DNA of 5,492 nt, from contig WQUE01000129.1 of NCBI GenBank assembly GCA_009785885.1, forward strand, positions 1-5,492. The letters run 5' to 3'. The translations under genes and the position numbers were made by a program. This DNA comes from Actinomycetes bacterium (lineage in GTDB: Bacteria > Actinomycetota > Actinomycetes > Propionibacteriales > Propionibacteriaceae). Positions 5,332-5,492 of this stretch are shown here, one piece after another. The notes beneath the pieces were generated by a model. The model was given only the letters and a program-made list of their open reading frames with translations. It did no database searches and was not told where the DNA came from. Positions within the stretch are counted from its first letter, which is position 1. Every line of letters starts with the position of its first letter.

Positions 5332-5349
5332 GCAGATTGAACGATCTGC
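5332..5349 (+). promoter_or_regulatory. Inverted repeat in the leader of the last gene
   Basis: GCAGAT (5332-5337) and ATCTGC (5344-5349) form a perfect 6-bp inverted repeat around TGAACG. It lies just downstream of the candidate promoter and 8 nt before the GGAG at 5358-5361. It could be a repressor operator or a leader hairpin; the sequence alone does not say which. Confidence 0.4.
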
Positions 5350-5369
5350 CCCTGAGCGGAGTCATCGTC

Positions 5370-5492
5370 ATGCGAGTACAACGCGGCATCGCACTCACCC
5401 TGGCGGGCGCGCTCATGGCCGGCATGGCCATGTTCGAGGCCAGCCCGGCCGCCCACGCCACACCGGTCGACCCTCCACCGGGCCGAACCGCC
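5370..5492 (+). CDS. Start of an exported protein of unknown function (3' end outside window)
   Basis: An open frame of 41 codons runs off the end of the window and shows a signal peptide. It has a basic n-region (MRVQR), a hydrophobic stretch (GIALTLAGALMAGMAMF) and an Ala-x-Ala cleavage site at AAHA, giving a predicted mature N-terminus TPVDPPPGRTA. GGAG at 5358-5361, 8 nt before the ATG, supports the start. The signal peptide ends in the same way as that of the pullulanase (P-x-AHA or PAHA, then T), consistent with export by the same general secretory route. No domain is visible in the mature part. A starch-related role can be guessed only from position, and the hairpin and promoter signals upstream suggest separate transcription. 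Confidence 0.75.
   Translation, partial: MRVQRGIALTLAGALMAGMAMFEASPAAHATPVDPPPGRTA

Noticed and set aside
3326..5461. Long minus-strand open frame of 711 codons
   Set aside because: It lies opposite the pullulanase, is very rich in Arg, Gly, Ala and Val with no domain pattern, and reflects the lack of stop codons in GC-rich antisense frames.

Overview
The window is a high-GC, protein-dense bacterial segment. All recognisable genes run left to right. The seryl-tRNA synthetase fragment reads like the actinobacterial version. The strong GC bias at third codon positions and the secreted multidomain pullulanase with a C-terminal hydrophobic anchor also fit a high-GC Gram-positive actinobacterium. 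This is inference from sequence character, not a placed taxonomy.

Layout: (1) 1-482 is the 3' end of serS, entering within the class II motif 2 region and including motif 3. (2) 483-707 is intergenic. It holds two identical 26-bp direct repeats, with an inverted, permuted partial copy between them that could fold with the first copy, followed by a candidate promoter and operator. (3) 708-1472 is a compact type II toxin-antitoxin pair: a Phd/YefM-family antitoxin and a PIN-domain VapC-family ribonuclease, 3 nt apart. (4) 1473-1591 is intergenic, with a hairpin downstream of the toxin, a TATATT -10-like box, a 5'-leader hairpin and a strong Shine-Dalgarno. (5) 1592-5203 encodes a 1203-aa secreted pullulanase/limit-dextrinase-type GH13 enzyme. 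Its order is signal peptide, two tandem X25-type modules, pullulanase N2-like domain, CBM48-like domain, GH13 catalytic domain, DUF3372-like C-terminal domain, Pro/Thr linker, and a hydrophobic segment with a basic tail. (6) 5204-5369 is intergenic, with a hairpin, a GCGATAGT direct repeat, a -35/-10-like pair and a 6-bp inverted repeat. (7) 5370-5492 is the start of another exported protein, visible only as a signal peptide and a few mature residues.

The genes do not form one pathway. serS is housekeeping. The toxin-antitoxin pair looks like a small accessory cassette sitting between serS and the starch-degradation gene, with repeats on its upstream side. The pullulanase should act outside the cell, cleaving alpha-1,6 branches of pullulan, starch or glycogen-type polymers, probably tethered to the envelope. 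The last gene may be a further exported protein, but its function cannot be read here. I see no CRISPR array, tRNA, rRNA, insertion sequence or clearly new multi-gene system. The least explained structure is the repeat cluster at 501-610. The C-terminal Cys/TM/basic tail of the pullulanase is the second point worth attention.
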